Part shown: positions 34,631 to 42,117 of the stretch, in pieces | How positions within the stretch are numbered: position 1 is the stretch's first letter | Layout of the letters: each line of letters begins with the position of its first letter | Program-made: the position numbers and the translations under genes | Assembly: GCF_014196535.1 (NCBI RefSeq) | Contig: NZ_JACIDU010000001.1 | Span: forward strand, 310,001 to 374,000 | Origin: Allorhizobium borbori | GTDB taxonomy: Bacteria > Pseudomonadota > Alphaproteobacteria > Rhizobiales > Rhizobiaceae | DNA: 64,000 bases | Reading direction: 5' to 3' | The notes under the pieces: model-generated | Seen by the model: the letters and a program-made list of their open reading frames with translations, nothing else | Told to the model about the DNA's origin: nothing | Database searches by the model: none

Positions 34631-35623
34631 TCAGAGCAGGCCGATCTTTTCCGCCGCCTTCTTCAGCGAATCCATCGGGCGCGGACCAATCTGCGCAATG
34701 ACGATCGAGGCCGCAAGGCAGCCGAGACGGCCGCTTTCGGCCAGCGTGCGCCCCTGCGTATAGCCGAACAGGAAGCCGGCGGCGAAGAGATCGCCGGCGC
34801 CGGTCGTATCCACCACCGTTTCCACCGGGAAGGCCGGAACGTGAATGCGCTCGCCGCCCGAAAGAATGACGGCGCCGTCCTCGCTCATCGTCACCGCCGC
34901 CAGACGGCAGTCGGCGGCAATCGCCGTCAGTGCCGCATCGAAGTCGTCGGTCTCGTAGAGCGCCAGCACTTCCTGCTTGTTGGCGAAAACGATGTCGATC
35001 GTGCCGGAACGCATCAGATCGAGGAATTCGCCACGGTAACGGTCGACGCAGAAGGAGTCCGACAGGGTCATCGACATTTCGCGGCCATTTTCATGGGCAA
35101 TGCGGGCGCAATCGCGAATGGCGTCCTTGGCGCGCGGCGGGTCCCACAGATAGCCCTCGAAATAGGTGACCTTGGAATCCGCCACCACGGCGGGATCGAC
35201 ATCTTCCGGGCCGAACTCGACGCAGGCGCCGAGATAGGTGTTCATCGAGCGCTCGCCATCCGGCGTTACGAAGATCATGCAGCGGGCGGTCGGCGCGCTA
35301 TCGGCCAGGGGCGTCACGCCGTAATGCACGCCCTGGGCACGGATGTCGTGACGGAAGATTTCACCGAGGCCGTCTTGCGCAACCTTGCCGAAATAGGCGG
35401 CGCGACCGCCGAAATTGGCGACGCCCGCCGCCGTGTTGCCGGCGCTGCCACCCGAAGCCTCGACCGCCGGGCCCATGAGGGCATAGAGCTTTTCCGCACG
35501 CTCGGCATCGATCAGGTTCATCGCGCCCTTGACGATGGCATTGTCCGTCAGAAACGCCTCTTCGCAGCGTGAGATGATATCGACAATGGCATTGCCAACG
35601 GTAAGCACGTCATATTGCGTCAT
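34631..35623 (-). CDS. Adenosine kinase (PfkB family)
   Basis: A 330-residue sugar/nucleoside kinase of the PfkB family, very likely salvaging adenosine to AMP. The N-terminal motif is ALMGPAVEASGGSAGNTAAGVANFGGRAAYFGKVAQDGLGE, and the C-terminal signature VDTTGAGDLFAAGFLFGYT holds the catalytic aspartate and anion hole. NKQEVLALYE is the second conserved motif. This wording is that of the alphaproteobacterial adenosine kinase group. The frame is open upstream, but ATG 35623 gives the usual MTQYDVLTVGNAIVDII start. Confidence 0.88.
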   Translation of the reverse strand: MTQYDVLTVGNAIVDIISRCEEAFLTDNAIVKGAMNLIDAERAEKLYALMGPAVEASGGSAGNTAAGVANFGGRAAYFGKVAQDGLGEIFRHDIRAQGVHYGVTPLADSAPTARCMIFVTPDGERSMNTYLGACVEFGPEDVDPAVVADSKVTYFEGYLWDPPRAKDAIRDCARIAHENGREMSMTLSDSFCVDRYRGEFLDLMRSGTIDIVFANKQEVLALYETDDFDAALTAIAADCRLAAVTMSEDGAVILSGGERIHVPAFPVETVVDTTGAGDLFAAGFLFGYTQGRTLAESGRLGCLAASIVIAQIGPRPMDSLKKAAEKIGLL

Positions 35624-35917
35624 GAGACCCCGAAACCCCTGTTTTGCTCGCCGAGGTATAGCGCGTTTTTCGCGGTGCGGAAGAAGCAAGCGGCATTTAT
35701 CCCGTCATACGTCTGTTACGAAGCGCCTTTAGAAGAAGCCGCAGCGGACGATGGTCCGCCCGGAAGAACCGGGGCCACGCCATGAAAGCACCGGCCTCAG
35801 GATTTCTCCGTCCGGACTGCTCGCGTCGACCACGGATGAACTGGCGGCGCGGCTTTCCGGCCCTGGCGGGCAGCGCAGCGCGTACCCTCTCCCCATGCGG
35901 GAATTGGTTCAAACCAT
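35624..35917. other. Intergenic region without a recognisable gene
   Basis: Between the divergent adenosine kinase and AEC carrier genes there is no conserved frame. A 92-codon plus-strand frame from 35751 runs into the carrier gene and has no ribosome site or family resemblance. Only the promoter-like elements just before the carrier gene stand out. Confidence 0.6.
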
Positions 35918-35946
35918 TTGTCAGCTTCGGCATTATCCGCTAGACA
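35905..35946 (+). promoter_or_regulatory. Promoter with overlapping palindrome for the AEC carrier
   Basis: TTGTCA (35918-35923) and TAGACA (35941-35946) stand 17 bases apart, a fair sigma-70 pair. TGGTT-CA-AACCA (35905-35916), a perfect palindrome, abuts the -35 element and could be an operator. Confidence 0.4.
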
Positions 35947-35980
35947 GCGAGAAGTCCCTCCGCCGAAGGCTTCCCGCCCC

Positions 35981-36925
35981 ATGTATGCCATTGCGCTCAA
36001 TGTCGCCCCGATCTTCACCCTCATCCTGATCGGCTGGCTTCTGGCCCGGACCGGGCTTCTCAAGCCCTCTGTGGGCGATGGCCTCGGCGAATTCGTGTTC
36101 AAGATCGCCCTCCCGGTCCTGATTTTCCGGACACTCGTGGAGGCGGATTTCAATGGCCTTTCCCCGTTCCGGCTCTGGGGTTCGTATTTCTTCGGTGTCG
36201 CCGTTACCTGGACCACCGGCCACCTCATCGCCACGCGCATCTTCGGGCGCGATGCGACGATGGGCGTCATCGCCGGCATATCCGCATCCTTTGCCAACAA
36301 CGTCTTCATCGGCCTGCCGCTGGTTGGCAACATCGTAGGCCATGATGGCTTGGTGCCGCTTTCGATCCTGCTGGCCGTGCACCTGCCGATCATGATGATT
36401 ACCGGCACAATCCTGATGGAAAATGCCAAGTTCAAGCTGGAAGGCGGCACGAAGCGCCCCGTCTCCGCCATTCTCAGGCAAGTCGGCCGCAATCTCGTGA
36501 CCAATCCGCTGGTCATCGCCATGGCATCCGGCGTTGCCGTCAATTTCGTGGAACTCCCCATGACCACGATCGGCAGCACCGTTCTGGCGCAGATTGCCGG
36601 CATCGCCGGCCCGGCGGCACTGATTGCGCTCGGCATGAGCCTGACGCGCTATTCCATCTCGGGCAATGTGGGGCTTTCCGGGGTAATGACGCTGTTGAAA
36701 CTGATCCTGATGCCGGCAGCCGTCTGGCTTGGCGCCCACGGCCTTGGCCTGTCGCCAACCTGGGCGCTGGCGCTGGTGCTGACCTCCTGCCTGCCGACGG
36801 GTATCAACTCCTGGCTTCTGGCAACGCGCTTCAACACCGGTCAGCCGCTTGCCGCCTCCACCATCACCATGAGCACCGCGACAGGTATTCTCTCCGTTTC
36901 CTTCTGGGCCTGGCTTCTGACCTGA
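35981..36925 (+). CDS. AEC-family transporter (auxin efflux carrier type)
   Basis: A 314-residue inner-membrane carrier of about ten helices. The N-terminus reads MYAIALNVAPIFTLILIGWLLARTGLL, and the conserved SASFANNVFIGLPLVGNIVG with its small-residue break lies in helix 4, as in AEC proteins. The second half repeats the fold (AGPAALIALGMSLTRYSI, LTSCLPTGINSWLLATRFNTG). Bacterial members move malate, malonate or other carboxylates and are named after plant auxin carriers only by homology. The frame is open upstream, but ATG 35981 starts the first helix directly. A hairpin follows. Confidence 0.9.
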   Translation: MYAIALNVAPIFTLILIGWLLARTGLLKPSVGDGLGEFVFKIALPVLIFRTLVEADFNGLSPFRLWGSYFFGVAVTWTTGHLIATRIFGRDATMGVIAGISASFANNVFIGLPLVGNIVGHDGLVPLSILLAVHLPIMMITGTILMENAKFKLEGGTKRPVSAILRQVGRNLVTNPLVIAMASGVAVNFVELPMTTIGSTVLAQIAGIAGPAALIALGMSLTRYSISGNVGLSGVMTLLKLILMPAAVWLGAHGLGLSPTWALALVLTSCLPTGINSWLLATRFNTGQPLAASTITMSTATGILSVSFWAWLLT

Positions 36926-36930
36926 ACGAG

Positions 36931-36962
36931 AAAGGCCCGGCTGGAAAACCAGCCGGGCCCGA
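36931..36962. terminator. Hairpin between the AEC carrier and cytochrome c genes
   Basis: GGCCCGGCTGG (36934-36944) and CCAGCCGGGCC (36949-36959) pair perfectly around AAAA. The genes are convergent. On the minus strand TTTCTCG follows the stem, so it is mainly the cytochrome c terminator. Confidence 0.7.
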
Positions 36963-36988
36963 ATCCTCGTGAACAAGACTGCCCGCTA

Positions 36989-37525
36989 TCAGGGCAGCGG
37001 CTGCGGCGAAGTCGACTGGCTGTTCAGCCAGGCCAGAAGATTGGCGCGGTCCTCGTCTTTCTTCAGACCGGCGAAGGCCATCTTGTTGCCCGGTACTTCG
37101 GCCTTCGGGTTCGTCAGGTACTTGTTCAGGTCCTCGAACGTCCAGTGCTTGCCGCCGTCCGCATGGGCCTTCATGCCGTCGGAGTAGGAAAAGCCCTCAT
37201 GCGAGGCGACCGGACGGCCGACGACGCCATAAAGGTTCGGTCCGACCTTGTTCGGCCCCCCGGAGGAGGCGTCATGACAGGCGGCACACTTCTTGAAGAC
37301 AGCCTGGCCCGCGGTTGCATCGGCGCTTGCCAGAAGCTCGGAGAGCGACTTCGGCGCGGCCTTCTCGGCAGCGGCGCCACCACCGGCTTCGCCAACGGCG
37401 ATTTCATAGCCAGGCTTGGCTGGCGTCTTTTCCGCAAAGATGCCGTTGCCGGAAACCGTTGCAAGTGCCACCACCAACGCCGTGCTGATCAGTGCCCCCG
37501 CACCATTCAATACGATAGATGTCAT
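36989..37525 (-). CDS. Membrane-anchored cytochrome c (CycM-like)
   Basis: A 178-residue class I c-type cytochrome. An N-terminal hydrophobic segment (GALISTALVVALATVSGNGIF, residues 10-30) has no clear cleavage site and probably anchors it on the periplasmic side. The haem motif is CAACH at residues 80-84, and the sixth ligand is methionine 149 in VPGNKMAFAGLKK. An alanine- and glycine-rich linker of about 30 residues separates the anchor from the haem domain. It is of the soluble mitochondrial-like type that carries electrons to aa3 oxidase. The start at 37525 fits; the longer upstream frame is shadow. kdsB is divergent. Confidence 0.9.
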   Translation of the reverse strand: MTSIVLNGAGALISTALVVALATVSGNGIFAEKTPAKPGYEIAVGEAGGGAAAEKAAPKSLSELLASADATAGQAVFKKCAACHDASSGGPNKVGPNLYGVVGRPVASHEGFSYSDGMKAHADGGKHWTFEDLNKYLTNPKAEVPGNKMAFAGLKKDEDRANLLAWLNSQSTSPQPLP

Positions 37526-37684
37526 TAACTCGTCCCTCTTCAATCGCGAGTCAGCGATCCGTCCCCCGGAGCGCCTTGAATTTGCGCGGAACCTATGTCT
37601 TTTGACTGTCCGTTGCAATATCGTCATTCGGCCCGGGTCGCGCGTATGGTGCCATTTCGCGGGTCGCAATTAAAGGGCCTCTTC

Positions 37685-38443
37685 ATGTCCAAACCCGCTT
37701 CCGACCGGATTCTCGTGCTGATTCCGGCACGAATGGCCTCGACTCGCCTGCCCGGCAAGCCTTTGGCCGACATTGCCGGCCTTCCAATGATCGTTCAGGT
37801 GGCCAAACGCGCGGAAGAAGCGGGGGTGGGGCGAATAATTGTCGCAGTCGACGATAAACGCGTTTTCGATGCCGTTTCCGCCGCCGGTTTCACCGCCGTG
37901 ATGACTGCCGAGAGCCATCAATCCGGTTCCGACCGTATTTTCGAGGCCCTTCAGGCTGCCGATCCCGAGCGCAAGGCAGAGATCATCATCAACGTGCAGG
38001 GCGACCTGCCGACCATCGAGGTCGAGTCCATTCGCGCCGCCCTTCGTCCGCTGGAAGACCCCGCCGTCGATATCGCCACGCTGACGACCGAGATCACCGA
38101 TCCCCACGAAAAGACCAATCCGAATGTCGTGAAGGTCGTCGGCGGGCCTCTTTCGGCCACGCGTCTCAAGGCGCTTTATTTCACCCGCGCCACCGCTCCC
38201 TATGGCGAAGGACCGCTCTACCATCACATCGGGCTTTATGCCTATCGCCGCGCCGCACTTGAAAAGTTCGTTGCGCTCGGTCCCTCGACACTCGAGACCC
38301 GCGAGAAGCTGGAACAGCTTCGTGCGCTTGAGGCCGGCATGCGCATCGACGCGGAAATCGTCGATGGCGTGCCGCTCGGCGTCGATACACCGGAAGACCT
38401 CGAAAAGGCCCGCGCCATTCTCACCGCACGAAAGACGGACTGA
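37685..38443 (+). CDS. kdsB: 3-deoxy-manno-octulosonate cytidylyltransferase
   Basis: KdsB activates Kdo with CTP for lipopolysaccharide inner-core synthesis. The 252-residue protein has [28 protein letters not shown], the nucleotide-binding loop, then [30 protein letters not shown], and [31 protein letters not shown], all standard. The frame extends upstream to 37595, but ATG 37685 (MSKPASDRI) matches the family. pheA follows five bases after the stop, so the two form an operon. Confidence 0.95.
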   Translation: MSKPASDRILVLIPARMASTRLPGKPLADIAGLPMIVQVAKRAEEAGVGRIIVAVDDKRVFDAVSAAGFTAVMTAESHQSGSDRIFEALQAADPERKAEIIINVQGDLPTIEVESIRAALRPLEDPAVDIATLTTEITDPHEKTNPNVVKVVGGPLSATRLKALYFTRATAPYGEGPLYHHIGLYAYRRAALEKFVALGPSTLETREKLEQLRALEAGMRIDAEIVDGVPLGVDTPEDLEKARAILTARKTD

Positions 38444-38448
38444 CTGCC

Positions 38449-39303
38449 ATGATCCAGCGTACCAACAGGATCGCCTTCCAGGGCGATTTCGGCGCCAATT
38501 CCGATATGGCCTGCCGCGACATGTTCCCCAGCATGGAGCCGCTGCCCTGCCCGACCTTCGAGGACGCGTTCACCGCACTTGAGAACGGCGACGCAGACCT
38601 CGCCATGATCCCGATCGAGAACACGATTGCGGGCCGCGTGGCCGATATTCACTATCTGCTGCCGTTGTCGCGCCTCAACATCATCGGCGAGTATTTCATG
38701 CCGATCCGCTTCCAGCTCATGGTGCTGCCGGGCGTCGATGTCAGCGAGATCCGCACCGTTCACAGCCACATCCATGCGTTGGGCCAGTGCCGCAAGATCA
38801 TCCGCTCCAACGGCTGGAAGCCGGTGGTGGCCGGTGACACGGCGGGCGCGGCGAAGCTGGTTTCGGAAAAGGGCGACCGCACGATGGCGGCGCTTGCGCC
38901 GCGGCTGGCCGCCGGTCTCTACGGGCTGGATATCGTGGCGGAGAATGTCGAGGACACCGACAATAACGTCACCCGCTTCGTGATCCTGTCGCGCGACGAG
39001 CGCTGGGCCAAGCGCGAGAAGGACGAGGACGTGATCGTCACGACCTTCATCTTCAACGTCCGCAATATTCCCGCCGCCCTCTACAAGGCGCTGGGCGGCT
39101 TCGCCACCAACGGCATCAACATGACGAAGCTCGAAAGCTACCAGATCGGCGGGCGTTTCATTGCCACGCAGTTCTACGCCGATATCCAGGGGCATCCGGA
39201 TGACGAGCCGGTGCGCCGGGCGCTGGAGGAACTGCGCTTCTTCTCCGAAAAGGTCCGGGTTCTCGGCGTTTATCGCGGCCATGCGATGCGCAGCGATCTC
39301 TAG
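38449..39303 (+). CDS. pheA: Prephenate dehydratase
   Basis: PheA converts prephenate to phenylpyruvate in phenylalanine synthesis. The 284-residue protein is the monofunctional form without chorismate mutase. IAFQGDFGANSDMACRDMFP and the NTIAGRV segment begin the catalytic domain, and DTDNNVTRFVILSRD holds the catalytic threonine-arginine-phenylalanine motif near residues 180-182. The C-terminal ACT domain (TFIFNVRNIPAALYKALGGF, then GINMTKLESYQI) binds phenylalanine for feedback. It starts five bases after kdsB, an arrangement common in rhizobia. A clear terminator follows. Confidence 0.95.
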   Translation: MIQRTNRIAFQGDFGANSDMACRDMFPSMEPLPCPTFEDAFTALENGDADLAMIPIENTIAGRVADIHYLLPLSRLNIIGEYFMPIRFQLMVLPGVDVSEIRTVHSHIHALGQCRKIIRSNGWKPVVAGDTAGAAKLVSEKGDRTMAALAPRLAAGLYGLDIVAENVEDTDNNVTRFVILSRDERWAKREKDEDVIVTTFIFNVRNIPAALYKALGGFATNGINMTKLESYQIGGRFIATQFYADIQGHPDDEPVRRALEELRFFSEKVRVLGVYRGHAMRSDL

Positions 39304-39322
39304 AACAAATGCTTGCAAGAGG

Positions 39323-39353
39323 AAGGGGCGCTTTATGCGCCCCTTCTCTTTTT
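39323..39353 (+). terminator. Terminator of kdsB-pheA
   Basis: AAGGGGCGC (39323-39331) pairs perfectly with GCGCCCCTT (39337-39345), followed by CTCTTTTT. It ends a few bases before the stop of the convergent VOC gene. Confidence 0.85.
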
Positions 39354-39356
39354 GTC

Positions 39357-39731
39357 TCACTTGTCCGGCTCGCAGAAGCGAATGCGATGACCGTCCGGAT
39401 CGAGGATGACGAAGGTGGGGCCGAAATCGGCGACCGTCAGCGGCTGGGCGATGGTGAGGCCGGCCTTTTCAACCTCTGCGAACTTCGTGGCGACACCACC
39501 GGCTTCCGCAATCATCGCGCCGATTTCGAAACCGCCGGATGACCCCGTGACGTCGGGCTTCACCGCGCTTTTGCGCCACAGGCCCATGAGACGACCACCC
39601 GGCAGAGGAATGGCCGTAAACCCTTCCGAGGAGGCGAAAGTCTCGACGCCGAGAAGGTCGCGGTAGAAGGCCGCACTTCTGGCCGGATCTTCGACATAGA
39701 GGACAGTGAGGTTGAGATCGAGGGTTTTCAT
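39357..39731 (-). CDS. VOC-family (glyoxalase/dioxygenase-like) protein
   Basis: A 124-residue single-domain vicinal-oxygen-chelate protein. The N-terminal repeat reads LNLTVLYVEDPARSAAFYRDLLGVETFAS and the C-terminal half ends FGPTFVILDPDGHRIRFCEP, the usual VOC close with the metal-ligand glutamate near the end. The expected N-terminal histidine ligand is not obvious, so this may be a binding protein and not an enzyme. It lies next to a YafY-like WYL regulator on the same strand, a pairing often seen, with an imperfect palindrome between them. Confidence 0.82.
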   Translation of the reverse strand: MKTLDLNLTVLYVEDPARSAAFYRDLLGVETFASSEGFTAIPLPGGRLMGLWRKSAVKPDVTGSSGGFEIGAMIAEAGGVATKFAEVEKAGLTIAQPLTVADFGPTFVILDPDGHRIRFCEPDK

Positions 39732-39773
39732 GTCAGGTCTCCTTTGTGGATGGCCGGACACTAACCCACCCTA

Positions 39774-39790
39774 CTGTCAGTTTATGGCAG
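39774..39790. promoter_or_regulatory. Possible operator between the VOC and WYL regulator genes
   Basis: CTGTCAGTTTATGGCAG is a near-palindrome, with arms CTGTCA and TGGCAG differing at one position. It lies 43 bases upstream of the VOC start and just behind the regulator's stop codon at 39796, so it could be the regulator's site in the VOC promoter. Confidence 0.3.
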
Positions 39791-39795
39791 CAGCA

Positions 39796-40491
39796 TCATG
39801 TCTCCGGTGAAATTCCCTGCGCTGTCTTCCATTCCTTCAGGAGAACTGCCCGGCGGCGGCGATAACGACGGCCCGCGTCCGCAAAATCCAGAATGCGATC
39901 CGTGCGGAAGCTGCGGAAATCTTCGCGTAGCTCGCACCAGGCCAGAACCACGCGAACCCGCTCGAAATAGGCGAGCGCGAAGGGCCAGATATGCCGTTCG
40001 GAGGCCTCGCCCTGTTCATTGCGATAGGCAATCCGCAGCACCCGCTCCTGGCGGATCGCCTCGCGAATGCCACCGACATCGGCGGTATCGGCCACCTGCT
40101 CGCGACGCGGCACCATCAGCGTCGTGCGGTCGAGATCCTCACGCAGATCGCCGGGGAGCACGGCGGCCACCTTGGTCATGAGGTCACGCGCCGCGCCCGC
40201 CAGCTTCGGATCGGCCGTGCCAGCCACCCAGCGCGAACCGAGCACCAGCGCCTCGATTTCCTCCGGCGAGAACATCAGTGGCGGCAGCAAAAAGCCGGGT
40301 TTCAGCAGATAGCCGAGACCCGCCTCGCCCTCGATATGGGCACCCTGCGCCCGCAGGCTTGCAATATCGCGGTAGAGCGTGCGCAGGCTGATACCGGTTT
40401 CAGACGCCAGATCCGCGCCGGCTACCGGCCTGCGATGCCGGCGAAGCGCCTGCAACAACGCCAGAAGGCGTTCGGAACGGGACCCGGCCAT
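39796..40491 (-). CDS. YafY-type WYL-domain transcriptional regulator
   Basis: A 231-residue regulator with an N-terminal winged helix (SERLLALLQALRRHRRPVAGADLASETGISLRTLYRDIASLRAQGAHI) of the DeoR/HTH_11 type. The C-terminal WYL domain reads LRIAYRNEQGEASERHIWPFALAYFERVRVVLAWCELREDFRSFRTDRI. LPPLMFSPEEIEALVLGSRWV is the linker typical of YafY proteins. It probably controls the VOC gene 64 bp downstream on the same strand. WYL domains often bind small ligands or nucleotides; the ligand here is unknown. Confidence 0.88.
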   Translation of the reverse strand: MAGSRSERLLALLQALRRHRRPVAGADLASETGISLRTLYRDIASLRAQGAHIEGEAGLGYLLKPGFLLPPLMFSPEEIEALVLGSRWVAGTADPKLAGAARDLMTKVAAVLPGDLREDLDRTTLMVPRREQVADTADVGGIREAIRQERVLRIAYRNEQGEASERHIWPFALAYFERVRVVLAWCELREDFRSFRTDRILDFADAGRRYRRRRAVLLKEWKTAQGISPET

Positions 40492-40497
40492 GCGGGA

Positions 40498-41454
40498 TCA
40501 GAGCCCGCGATCCAGCCAGTCCCGCATCAGCCGATTGGCAATGGCGCCGGAGGGAGGCGCATGAAGAACACCTTCATCGCCCGGACGGGCTGCAAGCACG
40601 GCGCGCACCTCCTCGCGGGTGAACCAGCGGCAATCCTCCAGTTCCTCCAGATCGGGGTTCAGATCAACGGTCAGCGCTTCGGCATAACAGCCGATCATCA
40701 ACTGGTGCGGCATCGGCCAGGGCTGAGAGGCATGATAGCTGACGCGGCCGATCTTCAGGCCGGATTCCTCCGCCGTCTCGCGACGGACCGCATCCTCGAT
40801 CGTTTCGCCCGGCTCCACGAAGCCGGCGAGACAGGAATACATGCCGGACGCAAAGTGGCGGCCGCGCCCGAGAAGGCAGCGGTCGCTCGCCCGGTCCACG
40901 GCCAGCATGATGACCACGGGGTCGGTGCGCGGGAAAATGACATTGCCGCAGGCGGTGCATTCACGCTTGTAGCCGCCGGCGCGGATGGCCATGCGGGCGC
41001 CACACTTGCCGCAAAAACGGTTATCGGCATTCCAGCGGATGAGGCCTGCGCCTTGCGCGAATTCGCCCAGCAATTCTGGGGCGAGATCGTATTCGCGGAT
41101 CAGCGAACGCCCGTCGGTCAGACGGAATGGGCTTGCCGGTTCCTCGACATTCTTCAGAATGCTGACCGCAAGGCGCGGTTTTCCCTCGCTGTCGTGACCG
41201 AGCAGCACGGCCTCCTCCAGCGCAGGCTCCAGATCGGCGAGTTCGTAGAGCGAAAACAGGGGATCAACGGCGGTGTGCTCGTGCTTCAGCACCAGCTTGC
41301 CGCCACAGAAGACGAAAGCCTTGGCGCGTTTGTCACGCAGCGCCACCTGGGCGCAATCATCGGTGCGGTGTTCGGAATCGCGGATCAGCGTATTGCCGGA
41401 GAAAGCGGTGAGCGCGCTTGCCTCCCCGGCCCGATCAAATAAGGCAAGCGTCAT
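40498..41454 (-). CDS. nudC: NAD+ diphosphatase / deNADding Nudix hydrolase
   Basis: NudC hydrolyses NADH to NMNH and AMP and removes NAD caps from RNA. The 318-residue protein has the zinc ribbon cysteines at 148, 151, 166 and 169 (FCGKCGARM, ECTACGNVIFP). The Nudix box is GFVEPGETIEDAVRRETAEESG, given here in two parts: GFVEPGETIEDAV and RRETAEESGLKIG. SYHASQPWPMPHQLMIG is the SQPWPFPxS-like NADH-specific motif. The start overlaps the HIT gene stop by four bases, so both are translated together. Confidence 0.93.
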   Translation of the reverse strand: MTLALFDRAGEASALTAFSGNTLIRDSEHRTDDCAQVALRDKRAKAFVFCGGKLVLKHEHTAVDPLFSLYELADLEPALEEAVLLGHDSEGKPRLAVSILKNVEEPASPFRLTDGRSLIREYDLAPELLGEFAQGAGLIRWNADNRFCGKCGARMAIRAGGYKRECTACGNVIFPRTDPVVIMLAVDRASDRCLLGRGRHFASGMYSCLAGFVEPGETIEDAVRRETAEESGLKIGRVSYHASQPWPMPHQLMIGCYAEALTVDLNPDLEELEDCRWFTREEVRAVLAARPGDEGVLHAPPSGAIANRLMRDWLDRGL

Positions 41455-41858
41455 GAAAGGGCCTCTTGCAGCTTGTCGACGAAAATCTTGCGGGCATCGG
41501 CATCCCAGGGCTCGGCGGTTCCGAAGCCCCAGACGGGGCCGGGCCAGTTCGGATCACCCTCGCTGCGGGCGATGACGTGAACATGGAGCTGACGCACGAT
41601 GTTGCCGAGTGCGCCGACATTGATCTTCGTGGCGCCCGTCACCTTTTGCAACGCATTCGCCACCATGTTGATCTCGAAGGTCAGCACCGCCTGATCGAGC
41701 GGTGTGAGTTCGAAGATTTCGCTGACACCGTTTCGCTGCGGCACCAGGATCAGCCAGGGCCAGCGGCCATCCCTTGAAAGCCGCAACTGGCAGAGCCCGA
41801 GTTTCGACAGGCATTCGCTGTCACGCGCGAGCCGTTCATCGAGAAGAAAGTCGCTCAC
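41451..41858 (-). CDS. HIT-family protein
   Basis: A 135-residue histidine-triad protein, a family of nucleotide hydrolases and transferases. The triad appears as RQLHVHVIARSEGDPNWP, with HxHxH spacing changed to HVHVIA, so the third histidine is replaced by alanine; such forms are usual in the DUF-like HIT branch of rhizobia. WPWLILVPQRNGVSEIFEL is the first conserved strand. The start is GTG 41858 (SDFLLDERLARDS), with GGGAGGG eight bases upstream on the minus strand; the longer frame to 41903 lacks family resemblance. It heads the HIT-nudC pair. Confidence 0.85.
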   Translation of the reverse strand: MSDFLLDERLARDSECLSKLGLCQLRLSRDGRWPWLILVPQRNGVSEIFELTPLDQAVLTFEINMVANALQKVTGATKINVGALGNIVRQLHVHVIARSEGDPNWPGPVWGFGTAEPWDADARKIFVDKLQEALS

Positions 41859-41943
41859 TTCATATCCCTCCCCAGGGCTGTCGCATTTTTTTGAATGGTG
41901 CATCGGCCTTACGGTTTTTCATAGCAGTTTTTTGACGGTTCGG

Positions 41944-41972
41944 CTTGCATTTGCAAATGGAATTGCCGATAT
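41944..41972 (+). promoter_or_regulatory. Promoter of ffs
   Basis: CTTGCA (41944-41949) and CGATAT (41967-41972) are 17 bases apart and match the rhizobial housekeeping consensus CTTGAC-N17-CTATAT. The first base of the 4.5S RNA lies seven bases after the -10 element. Confidence 0.7.
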
Positions 41973-41979
41973 GGAACGC

Positions 41980-42075
41980 GGGAGGCTGGTGGCGGACGTC
42001 GCTACTCGCCAACCGGGTCAGGTCCGGAAGGAAGCAGCCCTAACGAGCGGGCACGGGTCGCCTCGCCAGTCTCCC
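41980..42075 (+). ncRNA. ffs: 4.5S RNA of the signal recognition particle
   Basis: The 96-base RNA has the universally conserved SRP core GGTCAGGTCCGGAAGGAAGC followed by AGCCCTAAC (42016-42044), where Ffh binds. The ends GGGAG and CTCCC pair, and the molecule folds into one long hairpin, the bacterial 4.5S form. It lies 42 bases before dnaX, a classic arrangement. With Ffh it targets membrane proteins cotranslationally. Confidence 0.95.
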
Positions 42076-42117
42076 ACCTATCGATCCATTCTCCGTTGGC
42101 GGCAAAACAGGGGTCGG

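Noticed and set aside
35751-36029. A 92-codon plus-strand frame overlapping the AEC carrier start
   Set aside because: It runs through the likely promoter and 49 bases into the carrier gene in another frame.
37576-37601. A GGAAC...CGTT pair upstream of kdsB as an EcfG promoter
   Set aside because: The spacer is 18 bases, longer than the 16-17 that the consensus allows.
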